Source: Polyangiaceae bacterium (lineage in GTDB: Bacteria; Myxococcota_A; Polyangia; Polyangiales; Polyangiaceae). From it: a stretch of 60,456 nt of DNA. The stretch lies in assembly GCA_029266615.1 (NCBI GenBank), contig JAQSWN010000006.1:1-60456 (forward strand), in the 5' to 3' direction. Below are positions 9,212 to 17,653 of the stretch, piece after piece. Numbering within the stretch: position 1 is the stretch's first letter; the number at the start of each line of letters is the position of its first letter. The translations under genes were made by a program, and so were the position numbers. The notes under the pieces are model-generated. The model did not search any database. It saw only the letters and a program-made list of their open reading frames with translations, and was not told the DNA's origin.

Positions 9212-10519
9212 ATGTCAATCAGAGCCGCCGTCGTCGCCCTCGCCTGCTGCGTTGCCACGTCCTCCCCGGCGTGGGCGAGTGAGCCGGCCGCCGGCAGGGC
9301 GACGGCGGGCGAGACGCGCACGCTCCCAGGGGGGGCCGTCGTCACGTTCTCCAAGGACGCGAAGTACGAGGTCGGCAAGCCAATCAAGCTTCAGCTCTCG
9401 GCCACCGGTAGCGACAAGACGCCGGTGCAAGTCATCCGGCTGAGCGCGGGTCGCGCCAGCGTGACGATTCCCGAGAGTAAGAAGCCGAAGACGGCCGTGC
9501 TGATCCAAGCGCCACGCAAGGTGAGCGCGGTCGCGAAAGGCGGGCAGAGCCTCGTCATCGTTGCGGCCGACCGCGTCTCCGTTGCGGCCGTCAAAGGCGA
9601 GATGCTCGCCGCGCTCGGCAACGACTGGAAGCCTCTACCGAGCGGCATCGTGCGCTCGCACGGCGCTGGGACCAGCACCGATCAGGCCGTACCGGCGGCC
9701 CCCAAGCTCCACGTGGAAGAGAGCCTCCTGCTCGCGCTCACCGGTACGGCGAGCACGAAGCTCCGCGCCCAAGCGCAAGACGTCGCTTACCGAAAGCTCG
9801 CGTTGTCGCGGGTGGACGGCGCGAAGCGCACCCCGCTCCGCGAGCAGGAGTGGCGCAGCGACGCGCACCAGCTGCCGGAGCTGGAGCCGGGCCGCTATGA
9901 GGTGACGGCGCGCGCCGTCGACCGCTTCGGGGTCGAAAGCGTGGCGTCCGAGCCGCTCACGGTGCGCGTGATCGGCGCCACGCTGCCGGACGGAGCGCGC
10001 CTTTCGGAGGGCGCCATCTTGCTTGGCCGCTCCGGGCGCGTGAGGCTGATCGGCGCCGAGGGCTTGGAGGCGAGCTACGGCAAGGCCAGCTTGTTCATCC
10101 CCGTCCCGGCAGACGTGGGGCTCGCCCGCGGTGACAGCACGCTGTTGCGCTTGCGCGCGCCCGGCGCCAAAGAGGAGCTACGGATTCGACTGGAGCCGCG
10201 CACCCTGAAAGCGGACGTGGAGATCGGCCCGAAGAGCGCGCGCTGGCCCACCGACCCGCTCCAGGTCACGGTCAAGCTGTTCGATCACCGGGGACGGCCC
10301 ATTACGGAGGCGCTCAAGATCAAGCCGCAGGTGTTCGTGAACGTCGGGCAAGTCGAACCGACGTGGACTCACACGGGGAACACTTACACCACCAAGGTGG
10401 CGCCGGCCGTCGGCATGGGCCCGTGGGTCGTGCGCGTTGAAGTCACCGACGATTTCGGAGACTCGGCCGGCCGCGATTTCATCGAGCTGGGCTCAGCTGC
10501 CACCGCCTCCGCACAGTGA
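9212..10519 (+). CDS. Exported protein of unknown function (FecR-like N-terminal region, Ig-like C-terminal part)
   Basis: This 435-residue protein has a classic signal peptide (residues 1-23, ending SPAWASE). Residues about 60-150 contain beta-rich sequence (SAGRASVTIPES and QSLVIVAADRVSVAAVKGEM) that resembles the FecR-type strand repeat. Later parts have Ig/fibronectin-like features: ELEPGRYEVTARAVDRFG around 240 and WVVRVEVTDDFGDS near the end. I cannot name a family. It ends one base from the convergent DUF2254 gene, leaving no room for a terminator. Location is probably periplasmic or surface. Confidence 0.75.
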   Translation: MSIRAAVVALACCVATSSPAWASEPAAGRATAGETRTLPGGAVVTFSKDAKYEVGKPIKLQLSATGSDKTPVQVIRLSAGRASVTIPESKKPKTAVLIQAPRKVSAVAKGGQSLVIVAADRVSVAAVKGEMLAALGNDWKPLPSGIVRSHGAGTSTDQAVPAAPKLHVEESLLLALTGTASTKLRAQAQDVAYRKLALSRVDGAKRTPLREQEWRSDAHQLPELEPGRYEVTARAVDRFGVESVASEPLTVRVIGATLPDGARLSEGAILLGRSGRVRLIGAEGLEASYGKASLFIPVPADVGLARGDSTLLRLRAPGAKEELRIRLEPRTLKADVEIGPKSARWPTDPLQVTVKLFDHRGRPITEALKIKPQVFVNVGQVEPTWTHTGNTYTTKVAPAVGMGPWVVRVEVTDDFGDSAGRDFIELGSAATASAQ

Positions 10520-10520
10520 G

Positions 10521-12107
10521 TCAGCGGGCGCCCAGCCAGCCGAAGAACTCGGCCAGCCGCGCGCGCTGCTTTTCTGGCATGAACTCGAAGTTGCGCCCGC
10601 GGTCGATGATTTCCCAGAAGTCCTTGCTCGTCACCGCTTCCAGCGCCCGCCGGATCGAGAGCAGCCTCTCCGCGGGCTCGCTCTCCATGTCCCGAGCGAT
10701 GAGGCGAGCCCGCTGTGCGGCCTGCTCCGTGTCTTGGGAGAGGTAGTAGGCGGCGAGCTTGACCTGCGCCTTTCTCACGCCGAGGAGCGCCGTCTCCTGG
10801 CTAGAGACGCGCAGCGGCCGGTCCAGCTCCAGGAACATCCGCAAGATCTCGTCTTCTTGAGGGATGCCGAGCTCGCTCGCCACCTGACATAGTGCCGAGA
10901 CGTCGTACGCGACCGTTTCCGTCACGAACGTGAGCTTCATGTCGAAGCTGACGTGCCCATAGTACGACATGTGACGCACGCCCTCCACGGCCGCACCCGC
11001 GCTGCCCTGCCGTAGCATCGACTCCACCAAGAGCCGGTACTGGTTCAAGATGTTGTAGGCGGTGCGCACGTCACGCGCGTTGAGCGCCGCGCGCAAATAC
11101 GAGTTCATGAAGCGGTACACGAGCTGGATGAGCTCGGGATCCTTCGCCGCCGCGGCGGCCTCCCCGATGTATCGCGTGTCGATCGCAACGAGGTAGTTGA
11201 TGTCGCGCATCGTCACGAGGGCTTCGTTGAAGATGCCCAGGTACTGGCGCATCACCTTCCACTCCACCCAGGTGCGGCGCTGCTCCAGGTCCTGCAGGGA
11301 CTCGGGGTCCATGGCCACGAAGTCCGGATTTTCGCGGATTTGCGGGCCGATGTCGAACCACGCTCGGGCCGCCTTGGGCTTGCTCTTGACGTACTCGAGC
11401 GCAAAGTCCTTGAGCGCGTCCACGGCGCCGCTGGCGATGATTTTATCCTTGCCGGAAATGGAGTTGCTGGTGATGTCGGTGAGCTCCTCCATCGCCCCGA
11501 GCGTGACCGCCTGGCCGCGCACGACCTTCTCGGGATCGACCGCGCTGAACGCAGCAAACGTCGTACGCAGCGCGTCGCTGCGTATCTTCGCCACGATGTT
11601 CATGGGCTCCACGAACCAGAACACGTAGCGAAAGTATGGTCCCATCAGCACCATGCCCAGCGTGTTGGCGCCGATCATCCCGAGCAGCGCCGCGCGCGGC
11701 ACGTAGTCGTGCCTTATCGCGACGCTGAGCCACACCCCGCAAACGCAGGCGATGACGTAGTAGCCCATCACGAACAAGTTGAGGCGGTCCGCCAAGAATA
11801 GCCTGGCCACACCGGTGTAGCGGTCCGCCGATAGCTGCACGATGAGCGAGACGACGGTGATCACGATGCCGAACACGGCCGCAATCATGCCCGCCATCGA
11901 GCTTACCGCGTCCGTGATGCTGCTCGGGTCGAAGTTGAAGTAGTCCCACATGGTGCCGCCGGAAGCGCCGCCAGTGCCGTGGGTGAAAAAGTGATCGACC
12001 GCGTAGAACGCCCAGAAAATCGCGAGGGCCGCGCAGGTCAAGAAGACCATGGGAAACAGCCACTGACGGCGAAAGCTCTGGCGCTCGGGCATCGGGACCC
12101 CCGACAT
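10521..12107 (-). CDS. DUF2254 family membrane protein
   Basis: This is a 528-residue inner membrane protein. Four hydrophobic segments lie in residues 15-180, starting WLFPMVFLTCAALAIFWAFY, and the conserved block SADRYTGVARLFLADRLN is around residues 92-109, which is typical of DUF2254. The C-terminal 350 residues are soluble and helical. The family is widespread but uncharacterised. The upstream same-strand gene ends 28 bp away, so the two are probably co-transcribed. ATG at 12107 or at 12092 (MPERQ) are both possible starts. Confidence 0.85.
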   Translation of the reverse strand: MSGVPMPERQSFRRQWLFPMVFLTCAALAIFWAFYAVDHFFTHGTGGASGGTMWDYFNFDPSSITDAVSSMAGMIAAVFGIVITVVSLIVQLSADRYTGVARLFLADRLNLFVMGYYVIACVCGVWLSVAIRHDYVPRAALLGMIGANTLGMVLMGPYFRYVFWFVEPMNIVAKIRSDALRTTFAAFSAVDPEKVVRGQAVTLGAMEELTDITSNSISGKDKIIASGAVDALKDFALEYVKSKPKAARAWFDIGPQIRENPDFVAMDPESLQDLEQRRTWVEWKVMRQYLGIFNEALVTMRDINYLVAIDTRYIGEAAAAAKDPELIQLVYRFMNSYLRAALNARDVRTAYNILNQYRLLVESMLRQGSAGAAVEGVRHMSYYGHVSFDMKLTFVTETVAYDVSALCQVASELGIPQEDEILRMFLELDRPLRVSSQETALLGVRKAQVKLAAYYLSQDTEQAAQRARLIARDMESEPAERLLSIRRALEAVTSKDFWEIIDRGRNFEFMPEKQRARLAEFFGWLGAR

Positions 12108-12135
12108 TGCAAGGCCGCCCGTCCGCTTTCAACCG

Positions 12136-13779
12136 CTACCGCACGCCCTCTCGCTTTCGGCGCCGGATCGGCAGCAGCACGGCCGCCAGCGCCAGCGACC
12201 ATAGGCTGAGGCGCAGGCGCTGAGGCCGGCCTTTACGCGCGGAGGTCAGGCTCGCCTGAGTGGCGTTCGGCTCCGCATCAGCTTCTGGCGCGGCGCGGCC
12301 CGTGCACGTGTCGCCGTCGTAGCTGCTGTCGCTGCTCCCGGAACAGCTGTCGTCACTGCTACTGCTATTCGTATCCGAAGCACAGCCGTCGTCGCTGCTG
12401 CGGCTGCTGCTCGACGTGTCCGAAGCGCAGCTGTCGTCGCTGCTGCTGCTCGACGTATCCGAAGCGCAGCTGTCGTCACCGGCGCTGGTAGACGTGTCCC
12501 CGAAGCAAGTCACGGTCGTGCTTCGGTCCTCGTAGTACGGGTCGCGTCTGGGCGAGCAGCTGCAGCCTTCGGACGCATACGGCTCCTGCACCACCACCGG
12601 CTCTTCGACGACCACGGGGTCGCTCCCCCCACGCCCGCCAGTGTTGCCTCCGCCGCCGGGTGGGAGCACGATCGGCGGAGTCACCACCACCTCCGGGCAC
12701 GCCCGGTCATCGACCGATTTGGCGCGGAGAGCGGCCAGTCGCGGCTCGCCCCCTTCCCGGAGCGCGTCGGCGCCGGCAGGCTCGCTTCCAGAGAGGACGA
12801 ACCGCTGCAGCACCGGGCCCAAGCCGGTCGCGGCGAGCGCCAGACTGGCGTCCGTGGCCCCGCCGCATGCCGTACCGTCCGAAGCGCCTCCGTCTTCCAA
12901 CGCTTGCAGCGCCATCGTGCAGCGGTCGGCGTCCACGTCTTCACGCTCTTCCGTCGCGACCCGCGCGTAGCTCCGCACGAGCGGCGGTAGCGACACCGTG
13001 TCCGCCACAATCGACCAGCCGAAGATGCTGCTCCCCGCGCGGGCCTCGACCAGAGGCGCGCCCCCGTTCCTTACCCACTCCGCGAGCTTTGCCACGTAGT
13101 CAGTCGCTGGTTTTCCAGCCACGAACGTCACTCCGAGCTCGTCATTCGTCACCTCACCGGGCCACGAACGAGGACCTTGCGAAAGACTGTTCACGAGAAC
13201 CGGCCAGCTCACTGCCGGCGCGAAGGAAAGGGCCGCGCTCACGCCCGAGATCCGCAGCGTGCGTGTCGTGACCTCGTCCTCAGTGGCGGGCCAGGCCCAA
13301 ACCACGTAGCGAGGAGCGTTGGGCAACGGCAAAGCGTCTCCCAAGCCGTGCTCTTCGAGCGCGGTCGCGACGTCTTCGGCCGCGCTCAAGGTGAGCTCTT
13401 CGGCGGCTACGCCGGGCGAGCGCGGCCACCTTACGGGCACGAAGCTCGGGATCTTGCCGCAATCGGTCGCGCCGCGGGGCAAGAGCACATGAGGGCTCGC
13501 CGTTTGCTGCAACGCGGTGAGCCAAGCGTCGAGCGCGGGCTCGCAACGAGCGCTTGCAGGAAGCGCGGCCACGACTGCGACCGGTCCTCGCCGTATGCGC
13601 AGCGAGAGCCAAGTGACCGGCTCGCCTTCTCCTGCCGCAAACGCGACTTCGGCGTGCGAAAGCGCGGGCGGGCTCCCCGGTGTCGTGACGACCAAGAGCT
13701 GGGCACGCGAGCGCGACGCCATGAGAAATAGGGTCAGCACGAGCGTGAGACAACGCGCCGAGGCACGCGAGAGCCGCAT
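12136..13779 (-). CDS. Surface protein with Ser/Asp/Cys-rich repeats and MYXO-CTERM-like anchor
   Basis: This predicted exported protein has 547 residues. The ATG at 13779 begins a signal peptide (LTLVLTLFLMASRSRA); the frame continues upstream but overlaps the preceding gene and is not conserved-looking. Residues 27-380 form a domain with weak resemblance to DUF2330 proteins. It is followed by a Pro/Gly linker and then about 80 residues of repeats built on S-D-D-S-C-A-S-D-T with poly-Ser runs, each repeat with one or two Cys. The end is a hydrophobic helix plus RRRKRE, like the MYXO-CTERM signal that is processed by myxosortase in related bacteria. The 28-bp gap to DUF2254 suggests one transcript. 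Confidence 0.75.
   Translation of the reverse strand: MRLSRASARCLTLVLTLFLMASRSRAQLLVVTTPGSPPALSHAEVAFAAGEGEPVTWLSLRIRRGPVAVVAALPASARCEPALDAWLTALQQTASPHVLLPRGATDCGKIPSFVPVRWPRSPGVAAEELTLSAAEDVATALEEHGLGDALPLPNAPRYVVWAWPATEDEVTTRTLRISGVSAALSFAPAVSWPVLVNSLSQGPRSWPGEVTNDELGVTFVAGKPATDYVAKLAEWVRNGGAPLVEARAGSSIFGWSIVADTVSLPPLVRSYARVATEEREDVDADRCTMALQALEDGGASDGTACGGATDASLALAATGLGPVLQRFVLSGSEPAGADALREGGEPRLAALRAKSVDDRACPEVVVTPPIVLPPGGGGNTGGRGGSDPVVVEEPVVVQEPYASEGCSCSPRRDPYYEDRSTTVTCFGDTSTSAGDDSCASDTSSSSSDDSCASDTSSSSRSSDDGCASDTNSSSSDDSCSGSSDSSYDGDTCTGRAAPEADAEPNATQASLTSARKGRPQRLRLSLWSLALAAVLLPIRRRKREGVR
12300..12500 (-). repeat. Imperfect trinucleotide-rich coding repeat (Ser/Asp/Cys)
   Basis: On the plus strand the text is a run of GCTGCT, GTCGTC and CGAAGC blocks. 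It includes three copies of a segment reading cgaagcgcagctgtcgtc or a close variant. The segment encodes the Cys-containing Ser/Asp repeats of the surface protein. Slippage-prone sequence of this kind often varies in length between strains. Confidence 0.65.
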
Positions 13780-13909
13780 ACCGGGCCCGTTCTGCAACCG
13801 CTGTGCCCTGTTTTTTCGGCTCAAAACGACGGCGTCGGGCCCTGGCCGTGAACGCCGCTTCCACGCAGGTGACGCAACCGAGCAACAGCGGCGCCGCGCG
13901 CCGACGGTT

Positions 13910-14233
13910 TCACGCCGGCAGGCGCCGGCTCTCCGCGCCCGCGTCGTCGAGGAGCGATTCGCCGAAGGGGCGGCTGTCCAGCTCGGTCCACGGACGCATG
14001 ACGCTTCTAACATTGGGCCAAAGACGCTCGCAGAACGCGAGGCTTGCCTTGCGCCAACGCAAGATGGCGCGAAGGGCATCTTCCCCTTCGAGCTCGAGGG
14101 TCGTGGCGTGCACCACTTCACCCTCGCGGAAAAACACGTAGCCGACGTTGCCAGGAATCTCCGCGCGCATCACGGTGGAGATGCAGGACTTGGCAGCCTG
14201 ACGTAGCGCGAGCGCAATCTCTTCGGGAGCCAT
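13910..14233 (-). CDS. DUF4388 (PatA-like N-terminal) domain protein
   Basis: This 107-residue soluble protein consists of almost nothing but one DUF4388/PatA N-terminal-like domain: GYVFFREGEVVHATTLELEG followed by GEDALRAILRWRKASLAFCE matches the G-x-I/V-x-F-x-x-G-x-VVHA core. In myxobacteria this domain appears on two-component and motility regulators, usually fused to other domains; here it is stand-alone. ATG at 14233 is fixed by GGAGG seven bases upstream, rather than the longer frame to 14278. It precedes the repeat surface protein on the same strand by 130 bp. Confidence 0.85.
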   Translation of the reverse strand: MAPEEIALALRQAAKSCISTVMRAEIPGNVGYVFFREGEVVHATTLELEGEDALRAILRWRKASLAFCERLWPNVRSVMRPWTELDSRPFGESLLDDAGAESRRLPA

Positions 14234-14471
14234 CAACGTCCTCCGATGAGGCAAGGCGGCCCGAACGCGGCACGACATAGGGCGACGCGGGAGGCCGCTC
14301 TTGCAAGAGTCTCCATGGGGACATCGTGACGAGGCCGCGCGATTCGTTCAAGTCCTAATGAGCTACACGCCATGACTCATTTCGAGTGTTCGCCGAAACC
14401 TCGACGACATCCAGACTTACAAGATCGCCACTAGCGCCGCCAAACGCGGAGCTTTCCGGCGTCAGACGAAA

Positions 14472-15002
14472 TCAAGGCTTCGGCGGCTCGAGCTTGATTG
14501 GGTAATTGATGAATACCCGACCGCCGCTCGGCGGAGGAAATACCAGCTGCTCGATCTCGGTCAGGATGCAGCGAACGGTCGCTTCGTCGGCGAGGGCGTC
14601 GTCGCCTTCCGCGGACGCGGCGTGAACGACTTTCCCCTCGGTAGAGACGACGAAGTCCACGTTCACGCTGCCACTGAGCTCGGGCTTGCTCTTTAGAGCG
14701 CGCTGGTAACAGCTCAATATCCCGGGCTGCGCCTCCTTGAGCTTCTCGTCGACGACCCCCTTCGGCAACTTGCCGCGCGTCGGTGCGCCGGTCGGCGCGA
14801 TGCCGGGCTCTACGGGCTTCGCTGCAGGCAATACCGGCGGCTCCGTGGGCACGGGCGTCGGCGTCTCCTCGGGAGGAAGCGGCGCAGGCTCGTCGCTCGA
14901 GGGCACTGGCGCCGAGGTGGGAGCCGTGGGCTCGGCGGACTTGGGCGGCGGGCAAGCAGTCAGAAGCAGCACGACGACTAGGCCCGTGGCGTTTCGCAGC
15001 AT
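14472..15002 (-). CDS. AgmX/PglI C-terminal domain lipoprotein (TonB-like)
   Basis: This is a 176-residue lipoprotein with a lipobox ending LLTAC (Cys17). A Pro/Thr/Glu-rich stalk fills residues 18-75. The C-terminal domain begins KGVVDEKLKEAQPGILSCYQRAL and ends VRCILTEIEQLVFPPPSGGRVFINYPI, the pattern of the AgmX/PglI C-terminal domain, which is related in form to TonB. AgmX and PglI were found through gliding motility in Myxococcus, but many paralogues exist and no motility gene is adjacent. The Pro-rich stalk fits a protein that spans the periplasm. Confidence 0.85.
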   Translation of the reverse strand: MLRNATGLVVVLLLTACPPPKSAEPTAPTSAPVPSSDEPAPLPPEETPTPVPTEPPVLPAAKPVEPGIAPTGAPTRGKLPKGVVDEKLKEAQPGILSCYQRALKSKPELSGSVNVDFVVSTEGKVVHAASAEGDDALADEATVRCILTEIEQLVFPPPSGGRVFINYPIKLEPPKP

Positions 15003-15079
15003 GGTCCGCCCATACCATCGCCGCGCCGAGGGAACAGGTTCGCCCGTCCCGTCTCACCAGGGCGAGCCGCGCAAATCGC

Positions 15080-15391
15080 TCAGCCGCCGGCGAACGTGCG
15101 CTCTACCTCGTCCAAAATCTGCCTCGCGCGCGCGAGGCCGATTTGAGCGATGGCGGCTCGGAGCTGAGCCTCCGCGGAGCCCCGCAAGCTGCTGCCGTTC
15201 TTGACGGGGCGGACCGGCACGGAGCGGGCCGCCTGCGCGCTACGGATGTTGTAGACGAACGCCGGAGTGAGCCGCAGCCCCTTCTTTTCTGCCAGAGCAA
15301 TCACTTCCGCCGCCGATAGTGCGCGATCGAGAGATCTAACGAATTCGCTTTTGGCGCCGAAGCGCGGCTTTCCAGCCTTTTCTCCAGCCAT
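15080..15391 (-). CDS. Small 'KSEFVR' family protein, copy 1
   Basis: This is a 103-residue basic cytoplasmic protein with two parts. The N-terminal module (GAKSEFVRSLDRALSAAEVI, then LAEKKGLRL and FVYNIRS) looks like a small helical, possibly winged or HTH-like, unit. The C-terminal module (QLRAAIAQIGLARARQIL, then DEVERTF) recurs in two other genes of this window. The family is common in Polyangia, but I know of no function for it. The first ATG is at 15391; a TTG two codons upstream also fits. It lies 77 bp upstream of the AgmX-like gene on the same strand. Confidence 0.8.
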   Translation of the reverse strand: MAGEKAGKPRFGAKSEFVRSLDRALSAAEVIALAEKKGLRLTPAFVYNIRSAQAARSVPVRPVKNGSSLRGSAEAQLRAAIAQIGLARARQILDEVERTFAGG

Positions 15392-15510
15392 GTGCAAAAT
15401 TCTCGACGTTCGTCAGTGCCCGCAACGGGCCCTCGTTGCCCGCTCGCTCGACGATTAGAATACACAGCCGGACGCTCGGATTCCACATTAAGATCGCGCG
15501 AATAGAACAA

Positions 15511-15524
15511 CCGTTACCTAACGG
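15511..15524. promoter_or_regulatory. Dyad CCGTTA-N2-TAACGG
   Basis: This perfect 6-2-6 inverted repeat lies 120 bp upstream of the first 'KSEFVR' gene and downstream of the related gene at 15611. It has the size of a transcription factor site. A similar GTTA/TAAC-cored dyad occurs at 27739-27752 with a wider spacer. Confidence 0.35.
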
Positions 15525-15610
15525 CGGTGGTCTGAACTGACGGCCGGATCACCACCTATTTGTTAGATCTGCAGATAAGTTGCGACGACGCAGCGCGCTG
15601 GCGCTGCGTG

Positions 15611-15829
15611 TCAGTCGTCGAACGCTGCTTCCACGGAGGCGACCACGCGGCGGGCGCGAGCCAGACCCATCTCCGCCATGGTCTTCCTGAGCTGAACTTC
15701 CAGGGGGGAGAGGGGGCGCCGCTTGGCGGTCGCTCCCGCGACCTTCCCTTTCGGCGTCGCCTTGCGGGCGATCTCAGACGACGACGTCTGCTTCCTCGCC
15801 CTCGATTTGCCTGCCTTCTTCGCTGACAT
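15611..15829 (-). CDS. Small basic protein carrying only the C-terminal module of the 'KSEFVR' family
   Basis: This is a 72-residue, strongly basic protein. Residues 1-37 are Lys/Arg/Ala/Ser-rich and resemble a histone-H1-like tail. Residues 38-72 (SPLEVQLRKTMAEMGLARA, then VVASVEAAF) match the C-terminal module of the proteins at 15080 and 18973, but the N-terminal KSEFVR module is missing. ATG at 15829 has AAAGGA eight bases upstream, so the longer frame to 15979 is rejected. It sits about 220 bp upstream of copy 1 on the same strand, suggesting local duplication followed by loss of one module. Confidence 0.75.
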   Translation of the reverse strand: MSAKKAGKSRARKQTSSSEIARKATPKGKVAGATAKRRPLSPLEVQLRKTMAEMGLARARRVVASVEAAFDD

Positions 15830-16321
15830 CGAGCGGATCCTTTCTTTCGACACTGCGGGTGCCATGCGCAGAGCTCCGCCCGATGAACGAGCAGCGCTAA
15901 GGGTCCTCGCGGACCAGGTCATGGTAGGGAACGAACAAATCGGGAGCCGAGGCAGCGGCCACGCGCGTCGTCGACCCACCCTGCAGGGTGGTAGAACGGG
16001 TCAACGATGAGCGCCGGCGACTAGGAGTCGCGCCGGCGTAGGCGCGCGCTTCATCACGACCACAACGGTCAGACCGCGGCTAGGCTCATGAGATGCATCT
16101 TCCAGTGATCGGTGGGTTAGCACCGGTTGAAAGCGCCGAGTCGTCCCGGCAGATGCCCGTCGCGAACCGGGTCGTCCCGGCTCAGGCTGACCAATTGTCG
16201 CTACGCTTATCACGAAGCGGCACTGTTGTATATTCGCGATACCGTGTTTCGGGATCGCTTCGCTTACATTACCCGCGTGCGCCGCCCGCGACTTTCGGAC
16301 GACCAAGGCATCGCTCTTTTG

Positions 16322-16369
16322 GGTGAGCCCGCGGGTGAGCCCGCGGGTGAGCCCGCGGGTGAGCCCGCG
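16322..16369. repeat. 12-bp tandem direct repeat, four copies
   Basis: The unit GTGAGCCCGCGG is repeated four times in tandem; the last copy has one change and a further degenerate copy follows. Because the unit is a multiple of three it could encode Gly-Glu-Pro-Ala repeats on the plus strand, but no convincing gene surrounds it. Confidence 0.75.
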
Positions 16370-16508
16370 AGTGAGGCTGCGAGCGCCTTCCGCGTCGCTT
16401 GCGGCCCGCAGTGCGCTCCAAGGCTGGGTCTTCGTCGCGCTCGCGCCGTTCTTGCGCGCTTCGACGGCAGCTTGGGACACTTCTGAAAGAGCTCGATTCG
16501 CTGGGGCG

Positions 16509-16542
16509 GGACCAAACATGAGCTCGTACTCAGGTTTGGTCC
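16509..16542. repeat. 14-bp inverted repeat with 6-base loop
   Basis: The arms GGACCAAACATGAG (16509-16522) and CTCAGGTTTGGTCC (16529-16542) pair at 13 of 14 positions around the loop ctcgta. There is no T-tract on either side, so it is not an ordinary terminator. It could be an operator, a structured RNA element or the remnant of a mobile-element end. Confidence 0.6.
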
Positions 16543-16680
16543 GGCCACCGTGTGCGTACCGTGTCTAGCCCTCTCGTTCTCGAGCGAGGTCGTCTAGCGC
16601 GTTGAGCAAGCAGTTAGACGACGCTCGCCGTTCTCACTCTCACCGCGCGCAGCGACCGCGCTGCATCGGCGCTGAATGAC

Positions 16681-17304
16681 TCACAGCGGGCACGCTGACG
16701 TGATCTTGCGATCGTTGGCTGGCATCCCACGCAGGTACTCAATCAGGTCCGCGAGATTACCCTCGCTCATGTCGGGCTGGGGGATCATGAAAGCGCAGAG
16801 GTCTTCGCCGTCCTTATCCACGCCTTCTAAGATGGCCTTGCCGATCTCGGCGTCGGTCCAAGACCCGATGCCGTTGACCGTGTCCATCGAGATGTTCGGG
16901 TAGAAACCACTTCCACCCAAGTCTTTCTGGTGACATACCGCGCACGGCTCGTAGAGCTCCTCGCCGTGGAGGAATCCCGCGGTGGGACCAGGGTCCTCGG
17001 TACCGCCCGCGCCGGCCGTTCCGGGGTTCGGCTCGGTAGGAACGCCGCCGGTTCCGGGATCGGGCTCTCCCGCGCTGCCGCTCGGGCCCGTACCTCCGGT
17101 TCCACCGGAGACGGGGGGGGTGCCCGCCTCACCGGCAGCCGACGTGGTGCCGCCCGTGCCACCGCCGGTCGACTCCGAGCCGCCCTCGCTCGGCGGGTCC
17201 GTGTCCGGGGGGTTGTCCGAATCGCTGGAGCACGCTGCCAGCGCAAGACCGGCGCTGAAGAGCGCGGGCACCACGAATCGCAGAAAACGAGGGGTAATTG
17301 CCAT
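16681..17304 (-). CDS. Mono-heme cytochrome c-like lipoprotein
   Basis: This is a 207-residue lipoprotein. The signal peptide ends LALAAC (Cys25). A Gly/Ser/Thr/Pro linker of about 85 residues follows, then a small cytochrome c-like domain with CAVCH at 121-125 and a possible distal Met in the FMIPQPDM segment, ending ADLIEYLRGMPAN, which is typical of c-type cytochromes in this phylum. It is probably tethered to a membrane, with the linker projecting the heme domain. ATG at 17304 is preceded by AGGTC; the longer frame to 17346 has no support. No other gene lies in its operon. Confidence 0.85.
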   Translation of the reverse strand: MAITPRFLRFVVPALFSAGLALAACSSDSDNPPDTDPPSEGGSESTGGGTGGTTSAAGEAGTPPVSGGTGGTGPSGSAGEPDPGTGGVPTEPNPGTAGAGGTEDPGPTAGFLHGEELYEPCAVCHQKDLGGSGFYPNISMDTVNGIGSWTDAEIGKAILEGVDKDGEDLCAFMIPQPDMSEGNLADLIEYLRGMPANDRKITSACPL

Positions 17305-17653
17305 ATTGAAACGAGACCTGGGAGCTGAGAGGTGAGGGATGGTCACGAGGGGGCGACGCGTCGCCTGGTCTCACAATTCTCATTTGTTATGTTTCACGAA
17401 GCCCCCACGATTGTTTCGGGAGCACGCCGCCGCACTTTTGCGCAAAAGCCACGCCTGAGGCGAAAGAGCCAGAAAACATGCCCGTTCGTGAGAAGCTGGA
17501 GGCGCCCGCTCCTCACATATGAGACTGACAGATAATTGTTAGGGATTATCGAACAACCAGCCGGGCTACCCAAAAAGCGTCCCCATTCGGGACTTCGCGC
17601 CGGTTGCGCCCCCGTAGCTCGCGCATCAAGCTCGAGCTTCATTCGAGACGTCC
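17305..17653. other. Divergent intergenic region between cytochrome and TPR-oxygenase genes
   Basis: This 349-bp AT-richer region should hold both promoters. Plus-strand 17369-17399 (tcacaattctcatttgtt and following bases) resembles the region upstream of the DUF1501 operon at 27414-27434. A TGTTAG hexamer is at 17537-17542, inside aattgttaggg. I see no gene. Confidence 0.5.

Larger units (their letters stand above)
15830..16680. other. Long gene-poor stretch with repeats
   Basis: These 851 bp contain no gene I can defend. Frames exist on both strands (for example 16127-16486 plus and 16001-16519 minus), but they lack ribosome binding sites and family resemblance. The stretch holds a four-fold 12-bp direct repeat at 16322-16369, an AT-richer patch around 16190-16270, and a large inverted repeat at 16509-16542. 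It may be decayed mobile or gene DNA. Confidence 0.5.

Noticed and set aside
16127..16486. Plus-strand frame including the GEPA repeats
   Set aside because: No ribosome binding site, no known family, and the frame has mixed composition; the minus strand is equally open.
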